From SMWN01 sp965261165 (GTDB lineage Bacteria > Pseudomonadota > Gammaproteobacteria > Eutrophobiales > Eutrophobiaceae), in the NCBI GenBank assembly GCA_965261165.1, contig OZ253445.1, positions 496,001 to 560,000 on the forward strand: a stretch of 64,000 nucleotides of DNA, written 5' to 3'. The notes under the pieces are model-generated. The model had not been told where the DNA came from. It did no database searches and was given only the letters and a program-made list of their open reading frames with translations. Positions 1 through 9,139 of this stretch are shown here, piece after piece. The position numbers and the translations under genes are program-made. Position 1 is the first letter of the stretch, and the number at the start of each line of letters is the position of its first letter.

Positions 1-1392
1 GTTGTGCTTGGTGGTGGGCCTGGAGGTTATACCGCAGCGTTTCGTGCGGCTGACCTTGGCAAAAAAACTATACTCATTGAGCGTTATGCGACACTGGGCG
101 GTGTCTGTCTTAATGTCGGTTGCATCCCTTCCAAGGCACTGTTACATATCGCCAAAGTCATTGCAGAAATTGACGAATTAAAGACAATGGGTATTGACCT
201 AGGGACATCGAACGTCAATATAAAATCTGTTCGAGAATTTGCCGTCAATATCATCAACAAATTAACTACTGGTCTGAAGGCAATGGCCAAACAGCGTAAA
301 ATAGACGTAGTGCATGGCACTGGTAAATTTATTTCTGCAAATATGATTGAGGTTTACGGTAAAAACGGCAAAACAACTATCTCTTTCGAACACGCCATTA
401 TTGCTGCGGGCTCTCAACCTACAAGCATTTCTTCTTTCCCTGATGATCCACGGATTATGAATTCTACAGATGCCTTGCTACTCGACGACACCCCTGAAAG
501 ACTGTTAGTCATAGGTGGAGGTATCATTGGTCTGGAAATGGCGACAGTATACGAGGCGCTAGGCTCAAAGATCAGTGTTGTCGAAATGCTGGACGCATTA
601 GTCCCCGGTTGTGACGAAGATATTATTCGTCCCTTACAAAAACGTATTAAAAAACGTTATGAAAATATTTATCTAAGTACGACGGTTATTAATATCAAGG
701 CAACGAAAAAACATCTGGAAATTTCCTTCGATGGCAAAAATGCCCCTGAATCTGAAAAATTTGATGCTATTTTATTATCCATAGGCAGACGGCCTAATGG
801 TTTAAAAATCGGCGCGGAAAATGTGGGCATTAATGTTAACGAACAAGGCTTTATCCCTGTTGATGATCAGCAAAGAACCAATGTCCAGAATATTTTTGCC
901 ATTGGTGACATTGTCGGCCAACCCATGCTGGCACACAAAGCCACTCATGAAGGCAAGATTGCGGCTGAGGTGATCTCTGGCTTAAAAGTTGGTTTTGACA
1001 ATCGTGTTATCCCGTCCGTTGCCTATACCGATCCGGAAGTTGCCTGGGTCGGCATCACGGAAACAGAGGCCAAAGAACGAGGCATTGAATATGGCAAAGG
1101 AACATTCCCTTGGGCTGCCAATGGCCGCTCTTTATCGCTAGGCCGAGATGAAGGTATGACAAAAGTATTATTTGAAAAAGAAACCAACCGCATCATTGGC
1201 GCAGCAATTGTTGGGTCTAATGCCGGCGATTTAATTGCAGAATGTGCATTAGCCATTGAAATGGGCGCGGATGCCGAAGACATAGGACTCACCATCCACC
1301 CTCACCCTACTCTCTCGGAAACAATTGGACTCGCAGCCGAAGTCTTTGCAGGAACAATTACCGACTTATATATTCCCAAACGTAAGAAGTAA
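1..1392 (+). CDS. lpd: Dihydrolipoyl dehydrogenase (E3), 5' end cut by window
   Basis: Flavoprotein disulfide reductase that re-oxidises the lipoyl groups of 2-oxoacid dehydrogenase complexes (pyruvate or 2-oxoglutarate) or of the glycine cleavage system, passing electrons via FAD and a redox disulfide to NAD. The reading frame is open from base 1 and the first residues are already inside the FAD-binding glycine motif (VVLGGGPGGY), so only a few N-terminal codons are missing. The active disulfide CLNVGC lies near residue 43. A second Rossmann motif (VIGGGIIGLE) binds NAD. The C-terminal His-Glu dyad is present in HPHPTLSE. About 463 residues are visible, the normal length. The E1/E2 genes would be upstream of the window, so the complex it serves is not decided here. 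The gap to 1632 shows no gene. Confidence 0.95.
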   Translation, partial: VVLGGGPGGYTAAFRAADLGKKTILIERYATLGGVCLNVGCIPSKALLHIAKVIAEIDELKTMGIDLGTSNVNIKSVREFAVNIINKLTTGLKAMAKQRKIDVVHGTGKFISANMIEVYGKNGKTTISFEHAIIAAGSQPTSISSFPDDPRIMNSTDALLLDDTPERLLVIGGGIIGLEMATVYEALGSKISVVEMLDALVPGCDEDIIRPLQKRIKKRYENIYLSTTVINIKATKKHLEISFDGKNAPESEKFDAILLSIGRRPNGLKIGAENVGINVNEQGFIPVDDQQRTNVQNIFAIGDIVGQPMLAHKATHEGKIAAEVISGLKVGFDNRVIPSVAYTDPEVAWVGITETEAKERGIEYGKGTFPWAANGRSLSLGRDEGMTKVLFEKETNRIIGAAIVGSNAGDLIAECALAIEMGADAEDIGLTIHPHPTLSETIGLAAEVFAGTITDLYIPKRKK

Positions 1393-1632
1393 AAAATATA
1401 TTCATGACAATTTTTTAACCATTGAATAAGACTTTGAGACTTGACTAAAGAAAGAGGTAGCCCCACGACCAAGATTTGTCAGGCGGTACCGACCCGCGAA
1501 TATCAGATTGAGCAACCGTCGTTACAAGCTGCCCCTGCTCTGTCCCAAGGGCTTACTGAGAGAGAAATATGCAAGAATGAAGAATCGATTGACAGGTCAC
1601 AACATATCAGGTCTCATTTTATATTTATTACG

Positions 1633-3843
1633 TTAGTGTTCTTCCAGCATCACTAATTCAGAAGTTAAAATCTGCATACGTTCTATGGCATTCCTGAGTA
1701 GTTCTCTATGGAAATGTAATAAGGCTGTTGGATGCTCTTTTTCCAGTTTTACCAGTGTTTCCTTCGGAATTAGATAGACCTCAGCATCTGTCTCTGCACG
1801 AATGCCACCGGTGATGCGTTGTTCATCTTCCATTAATGCACGCCAACCCAACATCGCGCCAGGACTAGCAGTTGCGATACGGATATCTTTTCCTTTTACC
1901 CGTTTAAAAACATTTAACTCGCCTTTACGAACAAGCACAAAACTATCCACCGCTTCGCCCCTGGAGAATAGATAATCACCTGCCTTAATCGTTTGTTCTT
2001 CTAATAGCGTACTAAATTTTTCTGCATCATCACTTTCCAGATTCTGGAACAATTCAAAATCGAGCAATATTAATGCAGCTTGATCTTCCGCATAACTTTC
2101 GTAATGTTCAGCTAATAACGCTTCTTCCGCGGCTTCCATCGCCAAGTCATGCGCTTTATAAATATTTTCTTCGCCGACCTCTGCAATTACGCCCATATCT
2201 TGCAACATCTTGCGAACGGAAAATGCTGTCATCTCTTCAAACTGGGCTAATCCACTGAAATATACACATCGCTTGTTACTATGCAATCTTTCAATAATAG
2301 ACAACAGTATTTTTACACCACTGAGATCAATATCTTTGACACGCGAGAAATCAAAAATAAATTTATCTGCTGATTCAAGATCGTTCTCGACATCATTGAT
2401 TAATGCATCGGTGGTACCAAAGAACAATGAACCTTTTAGCTCATAGTTGATGGTTCGTTGTCCAAATTCTTTGAGAATAGCTGTTTCTTTTGCTGAAGAA
2501 CGGACGCGCCTTGAAAAGACTTCATTGCCTCTTACCCGGCGATGCACAACTGGCTGATTGATTTGTTGCGTGATAAATAAGATAGCGGCGACGGCACAAC
2601 CTACGCCTACAGCCACCATGAGATCCACAACAACGGTGACTGCCGTCACAATAACCATAACAATAAATTCGCTTCTGACATTACGACGCGTGATTAATCG
2701 TAGAGAATAATAATCCACCATGGTCACAGCGGTATAAAACAGTATCCCTGACAATGCCGCTAATGGAATCCAACCAGCAGGGATTCCGAATACCATCACC
2801 ACCAGAAAAATAACCGTTGAATGCAACATGCCAGACCGAGAAGTACGTCCACCTGCGCGAACATTGACCAAGGTCCGTACCGTGGCACCAGCACCAGCAA
2901 TACCACCGCCCAGACCACTGAGAATATTACCAATGCCCTGACCTATCAGCTCCTTGCGGGAATCATGGCGTGTGTGGGTCACGGAATCTGCAATCAATGA
3001 AGTAAGCAATGAATCAATCGAGCCTAGAACCGCCAGCGCCAGACCCGCTGTGAAAGCCATTTTAAAATCTGAGATGCCCAAGTTTTCTAATGCTCTGAAC
3101 TGAAAAATCGGCAACAGACGTTGCATCTGTTCCCAACTGGCAAATGGATTTGGGATCGTACCAATTAAGAGGGGATTGTCTATACTGGTAAAAGATGCTA
3201 ATCCCGATACCGCCAAAACGAGGTAAATAACGACACCCACGACAAGCCCCACTAATGCTCCAGGGATTGATTGCGAAATCTTACGACTGATCAAAATAGC
3301 AGCAACCGTGCCTCCAGCGACCAACATCGGTATCCATCCCACAGAAAAATCGAATTCAGACCATGCACCAGCGATACCTAAAAATGGTTTGATCTGGCCA
3401 ATAAAGATAATGATAGCGATACCGTTCATGAAACCAGCGACTACAGGATAGGGCATGTATTTTACTACCTTTCCGCCACCGCTCAGACCAATCAATATCT
3501 GTACTGTACCGCCAATAATTATCCCTAGAGCCATTAACACAGCAATGATAGATAGATTCGCACCATGCACGGAAACTATCTGGGCAATAAAAGCCGTGGA
3601 AACAACTGTCATGGGGCCCGTTGGACCAGTAATCTGGGAAGGCGTGCCGCCGAATTTTGCTGCAGCAAAACCAGTAAAGATTGAGCCTAATAAACCAACC
3701 AGAGCACCTGTCGAGGCATGTTCTGCGCCAAGCGGTGCAAAAGCAGCAACACCAAAAGCTAATGCCAACGGTAAGGCGACAATTGCGGCTGTTAGTCCGC
3801 CCCAAACATCACCTATCAATATGGATTGTTTTGTATCAGTCAT
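1633..3843 (-). CDS. SulP-family anion transporter with STAS and cyclic-nucleotide-binding domains
   Basis: Inner-membrane SulP/SLC26 permease for an inorganic anion (sulfate, bicarbonate or similar). Residues 1 to about 430 hold repeated hydrophobic helices with the family signature around ITGPTGPMTVV. A STAS domain follows at about 455-560 and a Crp-like cyclic-nucleotide-binding domain fills about 593-736, with the phosphate-binding region near PGAMLGWRALM. The total of 736 residues fits SulP plus STAS plus cNMP fusions. The start is supported by a GGAG element a few bases upstream. It is a single gene with no operon partner. The substrate cannot be read from sequence. Bicarbonate would suit a serine-cycle organism because PEP carboxylase consumes it, but that is inference. 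The cNMP domain predicts gating by a cyclic nucleotide. Confidence 0.9.
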   Translation of the reverse strand: MTDTKQSILIGDVWGGLTAAIVALPLALAFGVAAFAPLGAEHASTGALVGLLGSIFTGFAAAKFGGTPSQITGPTGPMTVVSTAFIAQIVSVHGANLSIIAVLMALGIIIGGTVQILIGLSGGGKVVKYMPYPVVAGFMNGIAIIIFIGQIKPFLGIAGAWSEFDFSVGWIPMLVAGGTVAAILISRKISQSIPGALVGLVVGVVIYLVLAVSGLASFTSIDNPLLIGTIPNPFASWEQMQRLLPIFQFRALENLGISDFKMAFTAGLALAVLGSIDSLLTSLIADSVTHTRHDSRKELIGQGIGNILSGLGGGIAGAGATVRTLVNVRAGGRTSRSGMLHSTVIFLVVMVFGIPAGWIPLAALSGILFYTAVTMVDYYSLRLITRRNVRSEFIVMVIVTAVTVVVDLMVAVGVGCAVAAILFITQQINQPVVHRRVRGNEVFSRRVRSSAKETAILKEFGQRTINYELKGSLFFGTTDALINDVENDLESADKFIFDFSRVKDIDLSGVKILLSIIERLHSNKRCVYFSGLAQFEEMTAFSVRKMLQDMGVIAEVGEENIYKAHDLAMEAAEEALLAEHYESYAEDQAALILLDFELFQNLESDDAEKFSTLLEEQTIKAGDYLFSRGEAVDSFVLVRKGELNVFKRVKGKDIRIATASPGAMLGWRALMEDEQRITGGIRAETDAEVYLIPKETLVKLEKEHPTALLHFHRELLRNAIERMQILTSELVMLEEH

Positions 3844-4224
3844 GGAGCTCCAGCAATAGATTAATTATTCTTGTTCTAATGTATTAATATCACGAAAATA
3901 GATTTATCACTAAATTTTTGATCTGCCCCTAATTTGACAGACAACTTTATTGAACCGCTCATTATTTTGTTTTTTTCAAAAAAAATAATTATAAAATGTA
4001 CGATTACCAAAAAAGGCTGACCCACAGAAAAAAAACATAAGCCATATGAATTATTATCTCTACTATCCTCGTTTAGATAAGACCATTTTTCTATCATTCT
4101 TTGGTTCTATCATTCTTTGGGAAATGGAATAATAACACCAAATGCAACCAGCACTAGAAAGTCGAAGCATGAATTAACCATCCCATACTCCTTTGATATA
4201 CGCAGATACGTTATGATTTAACCC
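3844..4224. other. Intergenic gap of 381 bases
   Basis: AT-rich region between sulP and the esterase gene, which are divergently transcribed, so it should hold both promoters. I see no convincing gene. A 73-codon open frame on the minus strand has no ribosome-binding site and no recognisable composition. The only clear structure is a 16-base tandem duplication at 4090-4121. Confidence 0.6.
4090..4121. repeat. Two-copy tandem duplication, period 16
   Basis: The unit tctatcattctttggt at 4090-4105 is repeated at 4106-4121 with a single change in the last base. It belongs to the set of short tandem duplications scattered through this window. Confidence 0.85.
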
Positions 4225-5004
4225 ATGAAACTTGCTTTCAATCAATTTGGTCTATCACCTTCTGAGGGTAGGCAAACCATTCTTATATTGCACGGATTGT
4301 TTGGCTCAAAACGGAATTGGCAATCAATAGCCCGCCAACTCAGCAAACAATCTCAGGTATTCACTCTGGATTTACGCAATCACGGAGAATCCGAACATAG
4401 TGATGAGATGACCTATCAAGCAATGGCTAATGATGTCTTCCAGTTCATATCAGAATATTCTCTGAGAGAAGTTTCAATCATCGGCCACAGTATGGGTGGC
4501 AAGGTCGCTATGCAATTAGCACTGCAACATCCAGAAATTATCAAACGACTGGTCATTATTGATATTGCACCGGTAAAGTACCAACATAGTTTTGATGAGC
4601 TGATCGACTCACTCAAGGCCTTGCCACTAGAGCAGGTTTCCAACAGACAGGAAGCTGAGCGGCATTTGCAAGCCAGCGTACAACCTGAGTCCTTACGCCA
4701 TTTTTTACTACAGAATTTGAAGAACTCGGCAGATGGCTTATTTTGGAGAATCAATCTTAATGCCATTCAAACCAATGTTGATGCACTCATGGATTTTCCT
4801 GCAGATCACGGCCATCATATTTTCCAGAATCCAGTACTTTTCCTCAAGGGTGAAAAATCTGACTATATAAAATCCCAATATGAACGAAAAATATTCAAGA
4901 TATTTACACGGGCTTTATTCATTACGATAAAAGGTGCTGGTCACTGGCTACATACTGAAAATTCAGATTTTGTTGTGCGAGAAATCAAAAAGTTCATTAA
5001 ATAA
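4225..5004 (+). CDS. ybfF: Alpha/beta-hydrolase esterase, YbfF type
   Basis: Cytoplasmic serine esterase of 259 residues; the E. coli family member hydrolyses short acyl esters and acyl-CoA thioesters. The alpha/beta-hydrolase plan is complete: the oxyanion segment ILHGLFGSKRNW near residue 25, the nucleophile elbow GHSMGGK near residue 91, an acidic residue later in the chain, and the catalytic His in GAGHWLH close to the C-terminus. The length matches YbfF. It stands between the divergent sulP and argG with about 160 bases to argG, so it is probably transcribed alone or read through into argG. No strong Shine-Dalgarno precedes the ATG. The physiological substrate is unknown. Confidence 0.85.
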   Translation: MKLAFNQFGLSPSEGRQTILILHGLFGSKRNWQSIARQLSKQSQVFTLDLRNHGESEHSDEMTYQAMANDVFQFISEYSLREVSIIGHSMGGKVAMQLALQHPEIIKRLVIIDIAPVKYQHSFDELIDSLKALPLEQVSNRQEAERHLQASVQPESLRHFLLQNLKNSADGLFWRINLNAIQTNVDALMDFPADHGHHIFQNPVLFLKGEKSDYIKSQYERKIFKIFTRALFITIKGAGHWLHTENSDFVVREIKKFIK

Positions 5005-5117
5005 AGCCTTAATCACCATACTATTGCCCCGAATCAAACAGAATCTCCCATATCAGTCACTATCAGACCTTCACGCAGTATTATTGAGCAGTTACAATGG
5101 CATCCCTTTCTGTTTGC

Positions 5118-5140
5118 CCTGTCATATTTTTTCTGACAGG
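5118..5140. promoter_or_regulatory. Inverted repeat in the argG leader
   Basis: CCTGTCA at 5118-5124 and TGACAGG at 5134-5140 form a perfect 7-bp stem around a T-rich 9-base loop, 25 bases upstream of the argG ATG. It could be an operator or a leader hairpin. It does not resemble the ArgR box. Function is not established. Confidence 0.4.
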
Positions 5141-5165
5141 AAGATCGTTGCTGGAGTTTTATCTA

Positions 5166-6380
5166 ATGTTTGAAGACACAATATCTAAGGTTGTTCTTGC
5201 CTACTCTGGAGGTCTGGATACTTCCGTAATCCTGAAATGGTTGCAAGATCAATATCGATGTGAAGTCGTTACCTTCACTGCAAACATTGGGCAGGGCGAA
5301 GAAGTCGAACCAGCACACGCCAAAGCCAAAGCCATGGGCATCAAAGAAATTTATATTGATGATCTGACAGAAGAATTTGTCAGTGATTTTGTCTATCCCA
5401 TGTTTCGTGCCAATACCATTTATGAAGGCGAGTACCTGTTAGGTACATCCATCGCACGACCATTGATTGCAAAACGCCTGATTGAAATCGCCAATGAAAC
5501 TGGTGCCAATGCCATCTCGCATGGCGCAACCGGCAAAGGTAATGATCAGGTACGTTTTGAGCTGGGTGCCTATGCACTAAATCCCGACATCAAGCTCATC
5601 GCTCCATGGCGTGAATGGGATTTGAATTCACGAGAAAAACTTCTGGCCTATGCCAAACAACATAATATTGCCGTGGAAAAGAAACCCGGTGGTGGCTCAC
5701 CCTATTCTATGGATGCAAACCTGCTACACATTTCTTATGAAGGCGGCATTCTTGAAGATCCATGGAGCGAACCTGAAGAAGACATGTGGCGTTGGAGCGC
5801 TTCTCCTGAGCAGGCACCAGATAAGGCTGAAATCATAGAGTTGGAATATGGCAAAGGTGATATTACCGCCATCAATGGCAAATCTATGTCGCCAGCAACA
5901 GTACTTGCAACACTCAACAAGATTGGTGGCGCACATGGGATTGGTCGTGCAGATATTGTTGAAAACCGCTATGTGGGCATGAAATCCCGCGGTTGTTATG
6001 AAACACCGGGTGGCACTATTATGCTAAAAGCGCATCGGGCAATTGAATCGATCACACTGGATCGTGAAGTTGCACATCTGAAAGATGATCTGATGCCGCG
6101 CTATGCCAGTTTGATCTATAACGGCTACTGGTGGAGTCCTGAACGTGAGGCCATGCAAATACTGATTGACCAAACTCAACTTCGGGTCAATGGCATAGTA
6201 CGCCTTAAACTCTATAAAGGTAATGTCGTGGTTGCTGGTCGCAAGTCTGAATCAGACAGCTTGTTTGATGAAAACATCGCAACCTTTGAAGATGATGCTG
6301 GCTCCTACAACCAACAAGACGCTGAAGGATTTATTAAGTTAAATGCTTTACGTTTACGCATACTGAATAGAAAGCAATAG
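5166..6380 (+). CDS. argG: Argininosuccinate synthase
   Basis: Joins citrulline and aspartate using ATP to give argininosuccinate, the penultimate step of arginine synthesis, in the cytoplasm. The N-terminal PP-loop is VVLAYSGGLDTSV, and the citrulline/aspartate-binding segment shows ATGKGNDQVRFE near residue 117. I start the gene at ATG 5166 (MFEDTISKVVLAYSGG, 404 residues). That gives normal family length and a GGAG about 10 bases upstream; the longer open frame from 5097 would add an unlikely hydrophobic extension. The stop at 6380 is followed by 180 bases of apparently empty sequence. It is alone here and its pathway partner argH is not in the window. Confidence 0.96.
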   Translation: MFEDTISKVVLAYSGGLDTSVILKWLQDQYRCEVVTFTANIGQGEEVEPAHAKAKAMGIKEIYIDDLTEEFVSDFVYPMFRANTIYEGEYLLGTSIARPLIAKRLIEIANETGANAISHGATGKGNDQVRFELGAYALNPDIKLIAPWREWDLNSREKLLAYAKQHNIAVEKKPGGGSPYSMDANLLHISYEGGILEDPWSEPEEDMWRWSASPEQAPDKAEIIELEYGKGDITAINGKSMSPATVLATLNKIGGAHGIGRADIVENRYVGMKSRGCYETPGGTIMLKAHRAIESITLDREVAHLKDDLMPRYASLIYNGYWWSPEREAMQILIDQTQLRVNGIVRLKLYKGNVVVAGRKSESDSLFDENIATFEDDAGSYNQQDAEGFIKLNALRLRILNRKQ

Positions 6381-6560
6381 CCTTCGTTAGCTCATAAACT
6401 AATCGTTAGGGAATTTTGGCACATGCGTGAATTTACTGACGATCCAAAACAAGCTCGGTAAATTCTGATGCGTTCATTATTCATGCCTGTTAATCCATGG
6501 AATAAGTGTAGTGAAATCCCTTAGACAATACTAATTTAAGATTTTTCGACTTCATTTCAT

Positions 6561-7418
6561 CTATTTTATTTTTTGCTGATTGCAGCTTCTGACACGCCCT
6601 ATACAATGATAATCAAACCCTATCTTTTTCATATCGTCAGGTTCATAAATATTTCGTAGATCGATAAACTTATTATCTTTCATATTATTTTTTATCTTTT
6701 TCAAATCCATCCCTCTGAATGAATTCCATTCTGTAAGAATAACAACCGCATCTGCTTCATCGAATACATCATAAAGAGCAGCTACATAATTTATCCCGTC
6801 AGGCAATAATTCTTTTGCTCCGTCCATGCCTTTGGGATCATATACATGGATTCTTGCTCCTTCCTCAAGCAGCGCTGGCAGAATTTCAAGCGCTGGAGAA
6901 TCGCGCATATCGTCGGTGTCAGGTTTAAATGTTAAGCCAAGTACAGCAATTTTTTTGCCGGCCACTTCTCCATCAAGGGCTGAACTAATTTTTTTAATCA
7001 TTCTCGCTTTCTGAGCTGCATTAAGCTCAATGACAGATTTGATGATTCGGCTCGACACGCCGTGTTCTTGTGCAGTTCTAACTAGGGCACGTGTATCTTT
7101 AGGAAGGCAAGACCCTCCATACCCTGGACCCGGATGTAGAAATTTTCTTCCTATTCTTCCATCCAGCCCCATCCCTTTTGATACCGCATGAACATCAGCA
7201 CCAACAGCTTCACACAACATGGATATTTCATTAATAAAGCTAATTTTTGTTGCCAAAAATGCATTGGAAGCATATTTTATGAGTTCGGCGCTTTCAATGT
7301 CCGCAACCAGAATAGTTGTTTCAATTAAATCATGTGCATTTTTTGCAAAACACATGGCGACTGGGAACCCAACATAACCAAGGCCTATCACACAAATTTT
7401 CTTGTCATAGCTCGTCAT
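6561..7418 (-). CDS. Nucleotide-sugar 6-dehydrogenase, internally deleted or chimeric
   Basis: Members of this family oxidise UDP-sugars twice to the uronate with NAD, supplying capsule or exopolysaccharide synthesis, and are about 420-450 residues long. This one has 285. The first 24 or so residues carry the Rossmann start CVIGLGYVGFPVA, and the chain then jumps straight to SAELIKYASNAFLATKIS, normally near residue 200. About 150-170 residues of the NAD domain are missing in frame. The central and C-terminal parts are intact, including the catalytic cysteine in GGSCLPKD and the UDP-binding end domain. The GLGYVGxPxA start is typical of TviB/WbpA-type enzymes whereas the remainder looks Ugd-like, so a fusion of two paralogues is possible. 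It starts directly after the epimerase stop. It is probably inactive, though the frame is still open. Confidence 0.75.
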   Translation of the reverse strand: MTSYDKKICVIGLGYVGFPVAMCFAKNAHDLIETTILVADIESAELIKYASNAFLATKISFINEISMLCEAVGADVHAVSKGMGLDGRIGRKFLHPGPGYGGSCLPKDTRALVRTAQEHGVSSRIIKSVIELNAAQKARMIKKISSALDGEVAGKKIAVLGLTFKPDTDDMRDSPALEILPALLEEGARIHVYDPKGMDGAKELLPDGINYVAALYDVFDEADAVVILTEWNSFRGMDLKKIKNNMKDNKFIDLRNIYEPDDMKKIGFDYHCIGRVRSCNQQKIK

Positions 7419-8429
7419 TTATGTAACCTTATAATAGCCTTTGTACCACTCAACAAAATTCCTAATGCCTTTTTCTATTGAAGTGCTTGGTCTATAATTA
7501 ATGTCCCTTTCAAGATCATCAATATTCGCATAGGTTTTCGGTACATCTCCCGGTTGTAATGGTAAAAAATTAATCTCTGCTTTCTCACCAATGTTATCTT
7601 CTATCAGGTGAATGTAGTCCATTAGCTTTACAGGTTGATTATTACCAATATTGTATAATCGATAAGGCGCCTTACTGGTGCCTGGGTCTGGTTCATCACC
7701 AGTCCATTCTTCATTGATCGTCGCAACTTTATCGCAGACACCTATCACACCAGAAACAATATCATCAATATAAGTAAAATCACGCGCATGATGACCATTA
7801 TTAAAAACATCGATAGGTTTTCCCTCGATGATATTTCTAGTAAACATAAAAAGCGACATGTCCGGCCGACCCCATGGCCCATAAACCGTGAAAAACCTCA
7901 GTCCTGTCGTAGGTAATTGATAGAGATAGCTGTAGGTGTGTGCCATCAATTCATTGCTTTTCTTCGTTGCAGCATAAAGTGAAAGCGGATGATCAATATT
8001 ATCGTGAATAGAAAATGGCATACTGGTATTCGCTCCATAGACGGAACTAGATGATGCATACACCAGATGCTCTACATTGAAGTGCCGGCATGCCTCCAAA
8101 ATATTGATGAAACCTTGAATATTGGCTTCGATATAGGCGAATGGATTCTCCAGTGAATACCTGACCCCTGCCTGAGCGGCCAAATGGATAACACGCTCAA
8201 CCTTATAGTCTTTAAATAAAGAAGTTATTTCATAATAATTGGTGATATCAAATTGATTGAAGATAAAGAAATCGTGGCATTTTATCTGCTCTAGTCTGGC
8301 AAGTTTCAGATTGACATCGTAATAATCATTGAGATTATCGATACCATAAACGGTGTCGCCACGTTCTAATAGCTTTTTTGAAACGCTGGAGCCGATAAAC
8401 CCGGCGCAACCTGTAACGAGAACATTCAT
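7419..8429 (-). CDS. NAD-dependent epimerase, UDP-glucuronate 4-epimerase type
   Basis: Short-chain dehydrogenase-type epimerase of 336 residues that inverts C4 of a UDP-sugar, most like UDP-glucuronate epimerases (CapI/LspL group). The NAD site GCAGFIGS is at residues 7-14, followed by the family-specific GIDNLNDYYDVNLK. The catalytic Ser is in ASSSSVYG and the Tyr/Lys pair in LYAATKKSN. HARDFTYIDDI is the usual nucleotide-sugar binding region. Its product would be UDP-galacturonate for envelope polysaccharide. It is immediately followed, with no spacer, by the nucleotide-sugar dehydrogenase that should supply UDP-glucuronate but looks broken. Its own sequence appears complete. Confidence 0.88.
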   Translation of the reverse strand: MNVLVTGCAGFIGSSVSKKLLERGDTVYGIDNLNDYYDVNLKLARLEQIKCHDFFIFNQFDITNYYEITSLFKDYKVERVIHLAAQAGVRYSLENPFAYIEANIQGFINILEACRHFNVEHLVYASSSSVYGANTSMPFSIHDNIDHPLSLYAATKKSNELMAHTYSYLYQLPTTGLRFFTVYGPWGRPDMSLFMFTRNIIEGKPIDVFNNGHHARDFTYIDDIVSGVIGVCDKVATINEEWTGDEPDPGTSKAPYRLYNIGNNQPVKLMDYIHLIEDNIGEKAEINFLPLQPGDVPKTYANIDDLERDINYRPSTSIEKGIRNFVEWYKGYYKVT

Positions 8430-8507
8430 TGACGAATGATTTTAATGGCGGTTATAAAAAAATAATTATTTCAATCAGTTCTTAACACTGAACTTAATCT
8501 TGGTATT

Positions 8508-8769
8508 TTAACGAGACTTATCTTTTCTATCTTGTAGACTTTCATCACTCACTTTCGCATCAGTAACGGGTTCTAACGGCGCAAAATAACTACCACTTGT
8601 ATTGTGCGCCATGCCTTCATTATCCCAGGGCAAGATTATCCCAGGACAAGGCTCGATAAGCTGCAACATAATCTAGTCCGAAATAGAGATATTTGATAAT
8701 GTCAAAATACGGTGAATAACCAACCAGATAACCTGTCCATTACCCATGTTTTGATCCCCATAGATACAT
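8508..8769 (-). pseudogene. Decayed small gene, frameshifted by a 16-base duplication
   Basis: The minus strand reads as one protein of about 81 residues from an ATG at 8769 (preceded by GGGGAGCTAAGG) if one copy of the 16-base tandem duplication at 8619-8650 is removed. Without that removal the frame shifts in mid-gene. The upstream part has an aromatic-rich segment YLVGYSPYFDIIKYLYFGLD and ends in ALSWDN. The restored downstream part continues EGMAHNTSGSYFAPLEPV to a TAA at 8508-8510. There is also an in-frame TAA at codon 10, so the real start may differ or decay is more advanced. I do not recognise the family. The rest of the 8430-8898 gap shows only the tRNA terminator. Confidence 0.4.
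8619..8650. repeat. Two-copy tandem duplication, period 16, inside a decayed gene
   Basis: attatcccagggcaag (8619-8634) is followed by attatcccaggacaag (8635-8650), one mismatch. Sixteen is not a multiple of three, so the duplication shifts the minus-strand frame that crosses it. Confidence 0.9.
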
Positions 8770-8863
8770 CCTTAGCTCCCCAAATGAAAACAGTCTAACT
8801 ATATCACTTTAAATCATGTCATTACATGAATCATGCCAGAGAAAGTAAAAGGGTATAAAACGC

Positions 8864-8891
8864 AAAAAAATCAGGTAAAACCGATTTTTTT
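8864..8891 (-). terminator. Rho-independent terminator after tRNA-Glu
   Basis: An A-run and T-run flank a short stem (ATC-GGT against ACC-GAT, with one bulge and a 3-4 base loop). On the minus strand it lies a few bases past the CCA end of tRNA-Glu and ends in a T-run, so it should close the leuCD-gltX-tRNA transcript or a separate tRNA transcript. Confidence 0.65.
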
Positions 8892-8898
8892 GTATGTA

Positions 8899-8974
8899 TG
8901 GCGTCCCCAAGGGGATTCGAACCCCTGTTGCCGCCGTGAAAGGGCAGTGTCCTAGGCCTCTAGACGATGGGGAC
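8899..8974 (-). tRNA. tRNA-Glu (anticodon TTC)
   Basis: 76 bases on the minus strand with encoded CCA. The acceptor arm GTCCCCA pairs with TGGGGAC, the anticodon loop reads CTTTCAC with anticodon TTC, and the T-arm carries GGTTCGAATCC. It lies just downstream of gltX, which encodes the enzyme that charges this tRNA. Confidence 0.97.
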
Positions 8975-8987
8975 AAATCATCTCTCT

Positions 8988-9019
8988 AAATACGACATCT
9001 TTTAAATATGACATCTTTT
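8988..9019. repeat. Two-copy tandem duplication, period 16, between tRNA genes
   Basis: aaatacgacatctttt (8988-9003) and aaatatgacatctttt (9004-9019) differ at one base. The duplication fills most of the spacer between tRNA-Ala and tRNA-Glu. Confidence 0.88.
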
Positions 9020-9040
9020 ATCTGGGAACTTGCTCTAATC

Positions 9041-9116
9041 TGGTGGAGCCAGGCGGGATCGAACCGCCGACCTCTACACTGCCAGTGTAGCGCTCTCCCA
9101 TCTGAGCTATGGCCCC
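9041..9116 (-). tRNA. tRNA-Ala (anticodon GGC)
   Basis: 76 bases on the minus strand with encoded CCA. The acceptor arm GGGGCCA pairs with TGGCTCC (one G-T pair), the D-arm is AGCTCAGATGGGAGAGC, the anticodon loop CTGGCAG gives GGC, and the T-arm is GGCGGTTCGATCCCGCC. It sits 24 bases after the gltX stop. Confidence 0.97.
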
Positions 9117-9139
9117 TGTGGAAAGCGCGAGACTCTACG

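Noticed and set aside
1441..1656. 71-codon plus-strand frame after lpd
   Set aside because: It runs into the convergent sulP gene, has a TTG start without a ribosome-binding site, and shows no recognisable motif.
3876..4097. 73-codon minus-strand frame upstream of sulP
   Set aside because: No ribosome-binding site, AT-driven composition and a location in a divergent promoter region.
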